From the NCBI RefSeq assembly GCF_041381155.1, contig NC_091142.1:26363963-26427962 (forward strand): a stretch of 64,000 bases of DNA. Direction: 5' to 3'. Under the pieces are notes generated by a model. The model did not search any database, had not been told where the DNA came from, and saw only the letters and a program-made list of their open reading frames with translations. Positions 26,501 through 36,700 of this stretch are shown here, in pieces. The stretch comes from Argopecten irradians. Lineage: Eukaryota > Mollusca > Bivalvia > Pectinida > Pectinidae. How positions within the stretch are numbered: the first letter of the stretch is position 1; every line of letters begins with the position of its first letter. Position numbers and translations under genes: made by a program.

Positions 26501-29500
26501 CCTAGCTGGACAGCAAACCTTCTATAAGACACTAGCTGGACAGTCAAACCTGTCTATAAAGACCACCCTAGCTGGACAGTCCAAACCTGTCTATAAAGAC
26601 CACCCTAGCTGGACAGTCAAACCTGTCTATAAAGACCACCCTAGCTGGACAGTCAAACCTGTCTATAAAGACCACCCTAGCTGGACAGTCAAACCTGTCT
26701 ATAAAGACCACCCTAGCTGGACAGTCAAACCTGTCTATAAAGACCACCCTACTGCTGGACAGCCAAACCTGTCTATAAAGACCACTCTAGCTGGACAGTC
26801 AAACCTGTCTATAAAGACCACCCTAGCTGGACAGCAAACCTGTCTATAAAGACCACTCTAGCTGGACAGTCAAACCTGTCTATAAAGACCACCCTAGCTG
26901 GACAGTCAAACTGTCTATAAAGACCACCCTAGCTGGACAGTCAAACCTGTCTATAAAGACCACCCTAGCTGGACAGTCAAACCTGTCTATAAAGACCACC
27001 CTAGCTGGACAGTCAAACCTGTCTATAAAGACCATCCCAGCTGGACAGTCAAACATGTCTATAAAGACCACCCTAGCTGGACAGTCAAACCTGTCTATAA
27101 AGACCACCCTAGCTGGACAGTCAAACCTGTCTATAAAGACCACCCTAGCTGGACAGTCAAACCTGTCTATAAAGACAACTCAAGGGAAAAAGAACAAATA
27201 GTTTTTATAGCCAAGTTGTCTTTATACACAGGTCAAATTATATTGAAATTGACCATTTGGGACTAGAGAAAAGATGGCAGGTGGTCTTTATATAAAGGTG
27301 GTCGCTTAGGTAGGTTTGACTGTACTTTATTATTTTCCACATCGATTGATTGATATGATAGTAATTAATGCAATAATCAAGTAAGTTTACAATAGTTAAT
27401 GTTTTTTTATATACAAGTGAAATTGACATATTATAATAAATGCACACTACAATTTGAAATTATCGTTTAATCTTTATCAAAACAATCAAAAGCTGAGGTT
27501 ACCACTTTTGTATACTGTAAACCAATTTTTTCACAAAATACAAATTTTTGCTTAATTTCTTGAGAGAGAGCTCAAACATACAGGAATTCAAATGTTAGGG
27601 AAAACAACAGTGAAAATGCATGGTTGATCACAAAATAGTATTTACATTTTCACTAGAGTTTTATTATGTAATCTTACCAAGCACAGTTGACATTCATAAG
27701 TCTATGACCTGCCATCCACTTATTAGGATGTCATTATCATTGTGACATTGCAATTTGTTGTGCCAGGGATCACGGAAGATAGCTGTTCATATGGCTGGTC
27801 CGTGTTTGACGATAATCAATACTTTATTCATTATAGATGTAAAATCTCTCGGGATTTCATTATTAAAAAAATATCAACTTTTAATATAAGTATTGATTGT
27901 TTTTTCAGTTGACATACCCAATAAATGTGGGAAAATAAAGTGATTTTATGGTAGGACTTCTCGTATGCTAGTGCCTAAAATATTTTCTATGTGAGGATCT
28001 GAGTAAGACAACTTTTGAATTTAAATGTGTTTCAGAAACATGTCTCCAGTTTTTGAATTTAAATGTGTTTCAGAAACATGTCTCCAGTTACTCAGCTATA
28101 TGTTAGTGTAGACGCCAGCACCAAGGAAAGTCTCAAGAAAATTGACCGACCATTATTTAGGGATTTCTGGGATAGATTTCTTGAGAGTCTTATTGCCCTT
28201 GGAGAGAAAAGACAACGAACTGTGTACAGGCTAACGCTTGTCAAAGCATGGAACACTGAGGAGATCGAAAACTATGCCAAACTTGTCAACATGGGCAAGC
28301 CCGACTTCATCGAAATCAAGGTCAGTTCATTGTTTAAAGCATGTTTTTAGAGAATCTTGCCATGCTTGTAGGAAATTGTACATGACACTCCCATCCCTTG
28401 ATCAATAAAAGACAATCTTATTGTTTCTTTTCTTTGTAACTGAATTCCATTTTTAATACATCTCTCTTGACATGATTACATCACTCTTGCCTTTGAATTG
28501 ATCATTTGTCCCTGCAACTTCATTTTGCGTTTTCATGCCTAACGATATTTTCAAGGCAATTTAATTTTATGACAATAAATATGGTACTATTTTGACAGTG
28601 TTCAGAGCATTTTCTCAGTGATTAATGTTAGTGCTTTCTGATTGCTGCCGAAATTAGTGAAATTTAATCGCTAGTGTAATAAGTTTGTTTACTGTATTGG
28701 AATGAAATCCAATCTTGTTTGAACAGGGTGTCACTTACTGTGGTGAATCCAAGGCCTCGACGCTGACCATGGAGAATGTGCCCTGGCATGAAGAGGTCAT
28801 CAGATTCGTGAAGATTCTAGAAGAAGAACTCGACGACTACGAGATTGCATCAGAACATGAACATTCAAACTGTCTTCTCATGGCTCACAAAAAGGTAACT
28901 TTGTCTTCTCATGGCTCACAAAAAGGTAACTTAGTCTTCTCATGGCTCACAAAAAGGTAACTTAGTCTTCTCATAGCTCATAAAAAGATGACTTAGTCTT
29001 CTCATTGCTCACAAAAGGAAACTTGTCATATGAATTCCTTTTACTGCATGATGATTGATTTAGTAGGATTGTTGATGATAATGCTTCATCAATTACTTGT
29101 CATTTTCTTTTGGGTGGTTTGAATATGAAAACTACCTTACAACCATAATTATAAGCAGCATATTCCTGATCACTCTTAAAACGTTTGTAATAAAAATTAC
29201 CACGTACATTTAATTCAAACAAAACTGTTACAGTGCTGCACTGCTTAAACACACAAGCACATAATATATTAAAAAAAGAGCATTAGAAAAGCTTAACTCA
29301 CAAATAGTCTGTAAGGCCACAGTCATTCTCAATACTCCAGAGGTTACTATCACTGTTATTAATTCCACCCCTAGGACAATGTAATAATAAAACTGAACGC
29401 AGCCCAGGAGAAGAAGAAAAAAACCTGACAGATTACAAACTGTGACACCCAACTTCATAGCCATAAAGTTAACTGTTATTTGATTCTTTTGATGATTATC

Positions 29501-30293
29501 AAAGGTCTAAAGGACCTATCTCATTTGTTGTTCCTTACAAAGCCTTCAGGGTTGCTATGACAATATTTAAAGGGGCAATTGACTCACGCTAATTCTTTTA
29601 CATAACAAGAAGCAAAATATGGCATAAATGTATAGTTCTATATTTCTTATGAAACATATAACATAAAATATTGACAAATTCCACGTCATTGTTTAGTATT
29701 TTAATTCATATCGTTGAAATATCAAATCGTTGATCAATACGATTAAGCAGGTACAATATGGACGCTGTACCCATACCCGAGCCAAAGTCACGCACATTAA
29801 ACAAATAAACTACATAACCACTGAGAAGGTAAACCTATGGGGCCCAAAATTTTTTTTTGTTTTCCTCATAAATATGAATGCGAATGCAATAAATTAGTTC
29901 GCAAGCAGTAGAATTGTGTTTGCAGACAAAAGTATTACATTTGAACACCAACTTCTTATTTTTCGTGTCCTTTTCCAGTCGTTGCATGAAAAGTGCAGAT
30001 AGGAAACATTTGTAGATTGATCACTGTAAATCTTATGGTATATTTATATCACAATGTGTTATATTTTTGTACAGTTCAAAGTTAAAGGAGAATGGTGGAC
30101 ATGGATAGATTATGATAAATTCCACAAACTTGTGCAAGCATTTATGTCTAGTGATGGAAAAGAAACATTCAGTGCTGAGGACTACATGGCCAAGACACCG
30201 GCCTGGGCGGTGTTTGGGGCCACAGAACAAGGATTCGATCCAACAGAGACTAGATTCCATAGGAAAAAGAAGAAAGATATCGGTGGCTGTTGA
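14399..30293 (+). CDS. TYW1: TYW1, S-adenosyl-L-methionine-dependent tRNA 4-demethylwyosine synthase
   Basis: Fourteen coding exons (14399-14524, 16433-16549, 19654-19755, 20858-21049, 21259-21358, 21592-21776, 22665-22814, 23232-23375, 23976-24094, 24207-24316, 25838-26015, 28074-28320, 28727-28894, 30075-30293) join in matching phases into 718 aa; human TYW1 has 732. Order: hydrophobic N-terminal segment (about residues 18-34), flavodoxin domain (YGTQTGKAK, STYTDGSPP, FGLGNS), acidic linker with a Cys-rich CGGKC patch, and a radical-SAM domain with the cluster motif CANKCVFC, then HHTNPVGTEWRWKMD, SLVGEPIMYPEI, VSVDAST and EHEHSNCLL. TYW1 condenses N1-methylguanosine-37 of tRNA-Phe with pyruvate to 4-demethylwyosine, the second step of wybutosine synthesis; the flavodoxin domain supplies electrons and the ER-face anchor is typical. 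The C-terminus ends in GGC like the human protein (SGC). No break is seen. Confidence 0.97.
14906..16292 (+). mobile_element. Helentron-like (HINE/pearl-type) element H2 in TYW1 intron 1
   Basis: Head ttagctcacctggtccgaag with an internal hairpin (ggtccgaaggacc). The core has about six tandem units of 158-160 bp (gacttcttctct..gatggggctgacccc..ggggtcaaaaggggtcaa). The tail holds the head arm inverted (caggtgagc), then the hairpin aggccctctgggcct, then cttgttt. Same plan as H1 and H3. Short open frames in the core are repeat by-products. Confidence 0.68.
16433..16549 (+). CDS. TYW1: TYW1 exon 2
   Basis: 39 codons between ttttag and gtaatt. A lysine-rich linker leads into the FMN phosphate-loop of the flavodoxin domain (KVLYGTQTGKAK). 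Confidence 0.95.
16570..16745 (+). mobile_element. pogo-type MITE remnant in TYW1 intron 2
   Basis: Phrases gaccacctccgtataaagacc, tgtttaaagact and cccttgggtagtct are shared with 20401-20650 and, inverted, with 27175-27322. The ends are worn. Confidence 0.5.
16942..19345. repeat. Minisatellite, 38-bp period, about 63 units
   Basis: Unit gtgtcatttatatagatag + aggtgccctttatagactg, repeated with near-perfect identity over 2.4 kb in TYW1 intron 2. A degenerate patch with many one-base gaps lies at about 18285-18560. The array follows a pogo-type end (TA, then CAGTCCAACCTGTCTATAAA at 16813), and the unit resembles the ttataaag-type subterminal words of that family, so it probably grew from it. 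Confidence 0.95.
19654..19755 (+). CDS. TYW1: TYW1 exon 3
   Basis: 34 codons between tttcag and gtaaac. Flavodoxin helix 1 and strand 2 (TFAGLLAKDAERKGF, LKDYDPEDTLAEE). Confidence 0.95.
19999..20375. mobile_element. TTAA-flanked MITE, copy 2 (TYW1 intron 3)
   Basis: Inverted relative to the copy at 38-390, same ends (AAAGATGCTCCACCGC), TTAA at both edges. Internal phrases such as gcatcccgaaaaaatt and aaagtttgagctt match across the whole length. Confidence 0.78.
20401..20655 (+). mobile_element. pogo-type MITE in TYW1 intron 3
   Basis: TA then CAGTCAAACCTGCCTTAGTG at 20401, followed by gaccacctttgtatatagacc and cccttgggtagtct, shared with the elements at 16.6 and 27.2 kb. The right end is unclear. 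Confidence 0.55.
20858..21049 (+). CDS. TYW1: TYW1 exon 4
   Basis: 64 codons between tttacag and gtaact. Carries the FMN-binding loops STYTDGSPPEGSAWF and AVFGLGNSLY. Confidence 0.95.
21259..21358 (+). CDS. TYW1: TYW1 exon 5
   Basis: 100 nt between tttgcag and gtatca, entered in phase 0 and left in phase 1. End of the flavodoxin domain (VGKKVDSLLHQLSGNRIV). Confidence 0.93.
21592..21776 (+). CDS. TYW1: TYW1 exon 6
   Basis: 185 nt between gttcag and gtaggt. Encodes IEADFDAWRAEFW and a Cys-rich patch (CSNGDNKCGGKCKNK) matching the CGGHCKKGKC region of human TYW1. Confidence 0.93.
22665..22814 (+). CDS. TYW1: TYW1 exon 7
   Basis: 50 codons between cttctag and gtaata. Glu/Asp-rich linker followed by VVDVEDLGKVM, conserved in TYW1. 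Confidence 0.93.
23232..23375 (+). CDS. TYW1: TYW1 exon 8
   Basis: 48 codons between gtttag and gtgtgt. EMVTPALRKALEKQGY and IGSHSGVKLCRWTK, at the entry to the radical-SAM domain. Confidence 0.95.
23976..24094 (+). CDS. TYW1: TYW1 exon 9 (radical-SAM cluster motif)
   Basis: 119 nt between gaccag and gtgagt, left in phase 2. Contains GGCYKHTFYGIESHRCME and CANKCVFC, the CX3CX2C that binds the SAM-coordinating 4Fe-4S cluster. Confidence 0.96.
24207..24316 (+). CDS. TYW1: TYW1 exon 10
   Basis: 110 nt between ccatag and gtcagt. HHTNPVGTEWRWKMD plus a helix ending LIKQFK; left in phase 1. Confidence 0.95.
24358..25458. mobile_element. 1.1-kb element with 305-bp terminal inverted repeats (TYW1 intron 10)
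   Basis: Arms at 24369-24673 and 25154-25458 are inverted copies with few differences. A 20-bp direct repeat aggtatcatgtgggcccaaa flanks the element (24338-24357 and 25459-25478). Eleven bases (cacagggactt) stand between the left direct repeat and the left arm but not on the right. No transposase frame in the roughly 480-bp centre. A 20-bp flanking repeat is longer than usual target duplications, so the superfamily is open. Confidence 0.85.
25838..26015 (+). CDS. TYW1: TYW1 exon 11
   Basis: 178 nt between tgtgtag and gtgagt. GVPGVLPERLQEG, HCALSLVGEPIMYPEI and SSFLVTNAQFPDAI, core of the radical-SAM barrel. Confidence 0.95.
26043..27322. mobile_element. pogo-type MITE with internal 36-bp minisatellite (TYW1 intron 11)
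   Basis: Flanked by TA on both sides; ends CAGTCAAACCT and AGGTTTGACTG. From 26043 to about 27174 the left end itself (cagtcaaacctgtctataaa + gaccaccctagctgga) is repeated about 31 times with a 36-bp period. The normal right half (gacaactcaaggg..ggtcgcttagg) follows. Because 36 is a multiple of 3, several frames stay open for hundreds of codons on both strands; these are not genes. Confidence 0.88.
28013..28088 (+). repeat. Exact 38-bp tandem duplication spanning a TYW1 3' splice site
   Basis: Two identical units (28013-28050, 28051-28088), each holding ttttgaatttaaatgtgtttcag and the first 15 bases of exon 12. Use of the first acceptor would add 38 nt and shift frame. Confidence 0.95.
28074..28320 (+). 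CDS. TYW1: TYW1 exon 12
   Basis: 247 nt. The acceptor used is the second of two identical copies (see the 38-bp duplication at 28013-28088); only this one keeps frame. Encodes VTQLYVSVDAST and TVYRLTLVKAWN. Confidence 0.93.
28727..28894 (+). CDS. TYW1: TYW1 exon 13
   Basis: 56 codons between gaacag and gtaact. GVTYCGESKASTLTM and EHEHSNCLLMAHKK. Its 3' end and donor are copied in tandem downstream. Confidence 0.94.
28871..29024 (+). repeat. Five 31-bp tandem copies of a TYW1 5' splice site
   Basis: Unit tgtcttctcatggctcacaa + aaaggtaactt starts at 28871, 28902, 28933, 28964 and 28995 (last 30 bp). Units 1-3 keep a good donor (aaag|gtaact). Units 4 and 5 have lost the GT. Only unit 1 keeps frame with exon 14. 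Confidence 0.93.
30075..30293 (+). CDS. TYW1: TYW1 exon 14 (last coding exon)
   Basis: 219 nt from gtacag to TGA. GEWWTWIDYDKFHKL, FSAEDYMAKTPAWAVFG and a basic tail ending GGC. Confidence 0.96.
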   Translation, partial: FKVKGEWWTWIDYDKFHKLVQAFMSSDGKETFSAEDYMAKTPAWAVFGATEQGFDPTETRFHRKKKKDIGGC

Positions 30294-30537
30294 GTGCTTC
30301 ACAGTGAAGACATTTGTCATTTTGTTCTTATATATGATCAAAGACATTTAAGTTTTTAAGAATATTCCAGCTAGGATCAATCTTGTTACTTCAGGCTTTT
30401 AAAAGGATTTTAGAATACTTTGAACTGGGAACAGTCTTGTGACTTAAGACTGTTGAAAGGATTTAGAAGCCTTTTGAAAGGATTTAGAATGCTTCCAGCT
30501 GTTACCGGCATTGCTCAGATTCCTTAATTGATACTGA

Positions 30538-30543
30538 AATAAA
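30538..30543 (+). terminator. Probable TYW1 poly(A) signal
   Basis: AATAAA 245 bases after the stop codon, followed by T-rich sequence. Another AATAAA-like word lies near 30690. Confidence 0.5.
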
Positions 30544-30821
30544 TATCGTAATTATTCATTTTTACTCTAAGCAAAAAAACAAAACAAAAAAAAACAGCTG
30601 TAGTTTTTTCTGAAATTAGATAATCTGAATTAATTTCTCTCTTCTTACTTTGTCATTGTCTTTTTGTTTAAATCCAGTTATTTATGCTAAATAAACAAAT
30701 AATCTTATACATTTCATCATTTTTAATCATCATGTTTGAATTTGAATTATTTTGTGAAAATTTTGACTAGCTACAATAACTGGCTAAGCTATTCATTGGA
30801 TGGTTGAATAGACTGTTTAAA

Positions 30822-31160
30822 CAGCCAGGGTCAATAAAGGGCAGTCTTCCCAGCATACAATGTGTTGCATGTGTGAATTTCTGTATGTTTTGGTGTGCTG
30901 TGGTATATTTTTGTGGTAAGTCTTTGTAACAGTGGAAATCATGTCTGTCTTATAGTGCTACCATACTGAAGCATGCCACTGGGGACACCAAACACCATAC
31001 CCCAACCTGTCACATTATACTGACGTAATTCAGTCAGCCTATTCCCTATATTCTGAAAACTAAGCAGTAGCAAAAACTATGACTTGAATAGAATTTCATG
31101 TGTCAAATTCAGGGGACAGAACCCAGAGCCTTCCTCACAGGGGCAAGCGCTCAACAGAAG
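30822..31160 (+). repeat. Dispersed repeat, copy 2
   Basis: Same phrase order as 13255-13590 (cagccagggtca, ctgaagcatgccac, gacaccaaacacc, cctgtcacattatactgac, ggacagaacccagagcc), more diverged and not open. Confidence 0.65.
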
Positions 31161-33780
31161 GCCAAAAGTGAGGTGGTGCAAGGAAGAGAAAAGATGAGAT
31201 CCTAAACTTAAGTCTTTTACGATATGATGCAATGGCGGCAGCGGGTACAATTCTAACGCCCTACATACAGGGTAAAAATGGCGTAATTTTGTTCCAACTC
31301 ACAAACAAATGTACTGGAAATTGTAAGAAACTACTTCAATGGGATACTAATTTAAGACTTTATCACTTTGTAAGGGTAATATGACTTGTCATCTTATTCA
31401 CAAAAAGTAATTCGGAGGAATGTGCATGATGATCAAGACACAGGAGAAAGAGAGAGAATGTGCTGAGACTTGGACAAACATGGGCCGATGCCATAGAGAA
31501 ATAAAATTCTAAAGACTCTCTTTTTTTCCTTAAAAGTTAGAATGTACTCAGCTGAGAAAATTACACATATGCCACCATGAAACATCAAGCTTCATTCTCA
31601 GAAATGGAAAAAAAACCATGCATTTGTTGACTGAGTTTGAGGTTATGTTATGTTGAACTAGAAAACCAAACTGTTGGCTTAGGCCGGAGTGCAGAGTTAC
31701 TGTAGTTCCTGCTGAAAGGCACTGGAAAAACTCTTCACTATCGGCAGGTTAGTCAATCTTGAGAAAGTAGTATGATAAGAGCCTCAGCGACATCAATTGT
31801 GAAGCAACAATTAACAAAGGGGAAGAGAAATAACTAGAATGGTCCTAATCTGCTAGCTTAGGCCTGCATATTTTAGCATCATAGTTTCTATCTCTGGATG
31901 ACATTGTCATTTATTGATAATATATGAGTTGAATGTTACAAACCTTGGCTTTGAAAGAACCATCGACATGCATTTGGGGCGTTGGTTCATGTGCCATCAT
32001 CTTTCTCAAGCCTGTATAATTGTAGAAGAGAAGAACATAAAACGTTACAGTTGCATATCGCCTCGCCAGCAGTGGGATGCATGGCTCGGAAAGACGACTT
32101 ATCATGCTGTTCTTCATCCCCTCGAAGGATGAGAAAGTCGATCGGGCATATGTTCATGAGAGGTGAAGTCAGAAGGAGAAAGAATTCAGCAGTTAGAGTT
32201 GTGAATGATGCCGAAAACATGGCAGTTTGTTATTACAGACATGTTCTTGGGCAAACGATGAAATTCAGCAAGGAGAGAATAGTTTTAGTAGGTGCAGATA
32301 TAGGTTAAAACCACAAAGGAGAAGATGATGCTTGAAGGTCTTCGGTGATTTAAAAAAAACGTTTTTGACCTTACTAAATAATGAAACTTTGTATAGTGTT
32401 GCTAGAGGAATGTTAAAAACTACTTTTGTTTCAATTTACATGGCTACAGACTTTCTATGCGCTCTGTGTATAATGTAAACGTTTGCTGTATTAGGCCAAA
32501 AAATATGTCTGTTTAAGCTTACCCGGCCCGACCCTAATTATTTACGAAAAAAAAATCAAAAGTAGGGATTTCGATCTTAGACTCCGGTTCCGGCCATCAT
32601 TTTAGATTAAAAGACACTAAAAAAAATCAAAAAAAAAAAAAAAAAAAAAAAAAAAAGACCGACCGACCTACCCTATTTTTTTGCCAATGTGACCCTAAAC
32701 ATACATATTTTTTAATAGCCATAGGATTTTGTCTCATCTTCGAGGAAAACAAGACTGTGTTGCTTTTCCGGCAACTGTGGCGTTAACATCCACTTTTGTC
32801 GAAGTTAGTTGCATCCGATTGAACTGAAACTAGATGCAATTGCTCTTTGCATCAGTCAGACCACACGGACCAAGATCTGAAAAAAAATCTCTGGTGTCGT
32901 ATGAAAACAATTTCTTGAATTTTGAAATTTTGTGTTAAGTCTTTTCTTATACGAAGCTTATCTTCATGTTCTTACTTCTGCCATTACATACATACATGTA
33001 TATAGGATCAATTGTCTTTCAACATTACCGGGTATATTTGCAAATTAGGATAGACAACACAAATACTTACGTGTAATTTTTTTGTCAAATAAATGTTCGT
33101 ATTGGGGGCATTATAAGAGAATTTTGGATACATCTACAAGAAGGCTGCGATGATGAATGTGTACTTGGATTTCTACCACTTGCCCACAGTGACCCGGAGC
33201 GTTTTTGCCAGTGTTCGAGTTACAACATGATTCCACATCGAACAACTATCCTTTCATATCTGGACCGTCATGGCGGATTACTGAAAGTGTCTTAATTGTA
33301 ACAAGAACTCATACATGTATATATATTCAATGTAACATTGCATGTCTTCCCATGGTTGATATGTTTCCGTTAGCCCTCCATACCTCGGTTGCAATATCCA
33401 AAAGCCTCTTAATATACGTTTGAGGTAGTTACATGGTTGTAATATGAGCTAGTTTAATATATTCCTGGGGTGTATATTGCATATAGGTTGCTCAAAAGAG
33501 GGTTTGCTTAATAACATGATTATTGACAAATTTCTTGTTTACTGCAGAATATGTGACTATGTGACTTCATCTTTTCTACAGTTGAAGTACTTCTGAAACT
33601 ACACACAAGTAGTAAATGTATGTCAACATAGCGTCAACAGATATTACTTCATCTTGATATGAAATTTGTTGTTAAACTGATTATAGTCTAATCTCGTGGT
33701 GAACACCCTGACCCAGGCGTTTGGTTATATACGTTTCAGTAACGTTAGCCTTGTCCTCTCGGACAATGTCTTTTTGGAAA
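31161..33780. other. Intergenic stretch without a recognised gene
   Basis: Contains a MITE at 32498-32713 and a gtaaaag/tttacgat repeat fragment near 31215-31265 that recurs at 46.8-47.8 kb. Short overlapping open frames at 31.9-32.3 kb have no recognisable domain. Confidence 0.45.
32498..32713. mobile_element. Short MITE with internal poly(A) tract
   Basis: Imperfect inverted ends aaaaaatatgtctgttta and taaacatacatatttttt. It has an internal ggcccgaccctaa on one side and gaccgaccgacctaccct after about 28 A on the other. Superfamily unknown. Confidence 0.55.
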
Positions 33781-33781
33781 T

Positions 33782-36700
33782 TTAAATAACAAATGCAAAG
33801 ATCTGTTTACTGCAAAGCACTTGTTTTTGTTTCATGCAAACAACACAAACTAGGAATTTATCCTGCTCGTATGGAGGACATTTCAAGGAGCCACAATACG
33901 ACTTCACTCCATAAAACAAAACACCGTTATCATCGCGATCCGCTCCCCCAACAACGGGCTCGTCATTCTCAAACATACACACGTACTCGGTAGTAGCTGG
34001 ATGATCGTAGTACCCGGAGGTCAGTGACCCGGCGTACGTTTGTCTACAGACCGCACAGGACACTTCTTCATTTCGTGAGTGTTGCCGAAATGGTGTTGCT
34101 GTGTTAGGGGAATTATACTCAGCTCCGTAAATCTTCGCTGAATAGTCATCGTTGGGCATGTCGTAATTGTGGTTCCCGGAAGCCAATGATCCGCCGTACG
34201 CCTTTGTCCAGCCGCTGTAGCAGGTCGTCCTCGCCGGTATCATCACAGAGGAGGCAAAGAATTTAGGCCTACAGACCGCACAGGGCACTTCTTCGTTTTG
34301 TGAGTTTAAATCGAACATAGTATAGCCATTAGTCGATTCGTACTCCGCTCGGTATAGTCTCACTGTATAGTCGTCTGGTACGACTGTTGTGTTTAACCAT
34401 TCTGGATCAGATGGCAGACACAGATGTTCAGCTGCTGCTCCTTGGTGATTGTACCGCCAGCATAACCTAGATGGAGGAATATCAGAATTGAGGTGTCGTA
34501 GTAGCTACAACGGCAAATATGAAAAGTGTTATGTGTGACAAATCTGACACTGAATGCAAACAGCATACAATCTGAATGCAGACAGCATACAATCTGCATG
34601 CTTAACACTGCTAATAATATTTAGGTATTATATGAAAATGTTATTTACTAAAAAAAAAAGATGGTACTACATACCAGAATACAGGAGCTCTGTTATATTG
34701 ACGGGACAGTTGGTCCGCCCCCAGCGAACGAGGGTGGAGCCGCCTTCTTTTGGATATTAGAGGGGAAACATAGTATCGATAGTAAAGTTGAAATAATCAG
34801 TTGTTGGTATGCATAATAACTATAGTATTAGTCTAACCTATGAATTAATTCATGCCCTCTTAAACGGACATGATTTATATTTGAAATATCAAGTGTTAAT
34901 ACATTCTAATGGCTTAATAAAACGTTAGATTTATCATATCTGAGTTTTTTGACAATTGCAAAAATCAAATGCTAAAAGTAAAGACTGAAGAATATTTACA
35001 GTTTGCACTGACATGGACTCAATAGCCATGCTTCTAGTATTATCATTATCAGTGTAAAATGTTAGCACAACACGCGCGGCGATTCTACTGTTACGTGAAT
35101 AGTCGATGGCGTAGCAACGTGAGGTCATGACCCCACTTTTGGCGGGAACATACGAATGACTTGATTCCAATCACCTGTTCAATCGAATTCATTGACGATG
35201 ACGGGAGAGAAAAATATATGGGTATTGAGTCCATGTCAGTGCAAACTGTAAATATTTAAGGAATAGGTGTTTATTTTGTTGAGGTTATGAAGGTCTAATG
35301 ATAATGGAGCCCGTGTAAATTTTATGTAACCCAGCTTCGCCGGGGTAACATAATTCACACGTGCTCCATTATCATTATACCCTCATAACATCAACAAAAT
35401 AAACATCTATTCCTTAAATATTTACAGTTTGCACTGACATGGACTCAATAACCATGCTTTCTAGTATTATCATTATCAGTGTATAATGTTAGCACAACAC
35501 GCGCGGCGATTCTATTGTTACGTGAATAGTCGATGGCGTAGCAACGTGAGGTCATGACCCCACTTTTGGCGGGAACATACGAATGACTTGATTCCAATCA
35601 CCTGTTCAATCGAATTCATTGACGATGACGGGAGAGAAAAATAAGGGCATTTCAATAAAAATATGCAACTGCCGCGAGAATAAATTATATTCATTTACGT
35701 GAAAAACTGTAAATATAAGGAATAGATGTTTATTTTGTTGAGGTTATGAGTGTGTAATGTTATAATGGACCCCGTGTAAATTTTATGTAACCTGGCTTCG
35801 CCGGGGTTACATAAATTACACGTGCTCCATTATCATTATACTCTGTTATGACCCAGAATAACAGAAATGAGAAACCAGCAGCTAAATTCAAAACACAATT
35901 ATATATACAATATTACACAGAGGATGGTTTACAATATCTAAAGTAATTGGTAGTGGTACAAGAGTAATACGATGATTTAAAGTGTTATTTATCTGTATGC
36001 GAATGTCCTGGTATAATCCTTGATCCTTCCAGGTTTCAAATTAACAATAATCACAAATACAGGAGGAAAATGAATGTCCACAGATGATTTGTAAAGTTCC
36101 AGGCAATATGAATAAATCCACAGAAAGTGTTGTAATAATCCACAGATAAAGTCACAATAGCTCTCCCAATAGAATCTAATATGGCAATGTACAATTCTTG
36201 ATATGTCTCATTACAGGTCTCATTACAGTTCTGATTAGCCTTGGACAGCTGGAGTATATATAGCTAAACCCTAATTCAAGAATATTGGAGAACCTTCTAC
36301 TTCTAGAAATATCTAACTAAAACAGTAAACAAATAAACACACAGAACTTTCTGGAAATAGATCGATCATTCTAGATCTCTACTTATAATCAACATGTTTA
36401 CAAACATATTTGTTTATACATGATAATATTCTAGAAAGTTCTATAACCTTAATCAATGATATGACCTTTATAGGATGTATTGATAATAAAGCTATAGGAG
36501 TTATCTCCCTTATCTAATAACAACATGTATTTAGTGTCATACATAACAACTCTCATAACCTCAACAAAATAAACATCTATTCCTTAAATATACAACACCA
36601 GAGTTTACCATTTATCCTATTACACTTATTTGCATTTTTTTGGAATAAATTGTTAATATAATAGATATAATAAAATAAGATTTCACCATTTTCTGCCTTG

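Noticed and set aside
25991-27143. Long open frames of 12-residue repeats on both strands (VYKDHPSWT-, SIKTTLAGQ- and FIDRFDCPA-type)
   Set aside because: They are translations of a 36-bp minisatellite. The period is a multiple of 3, so frames stay open on both strands, and the array lies within a TYW1 intron inside a MITE.
31914-32308. Cluster of overlapping 70-108 codon frames
   Set aside because: Open on both strands with no domain, no splice partners and repeat-like surroundings.
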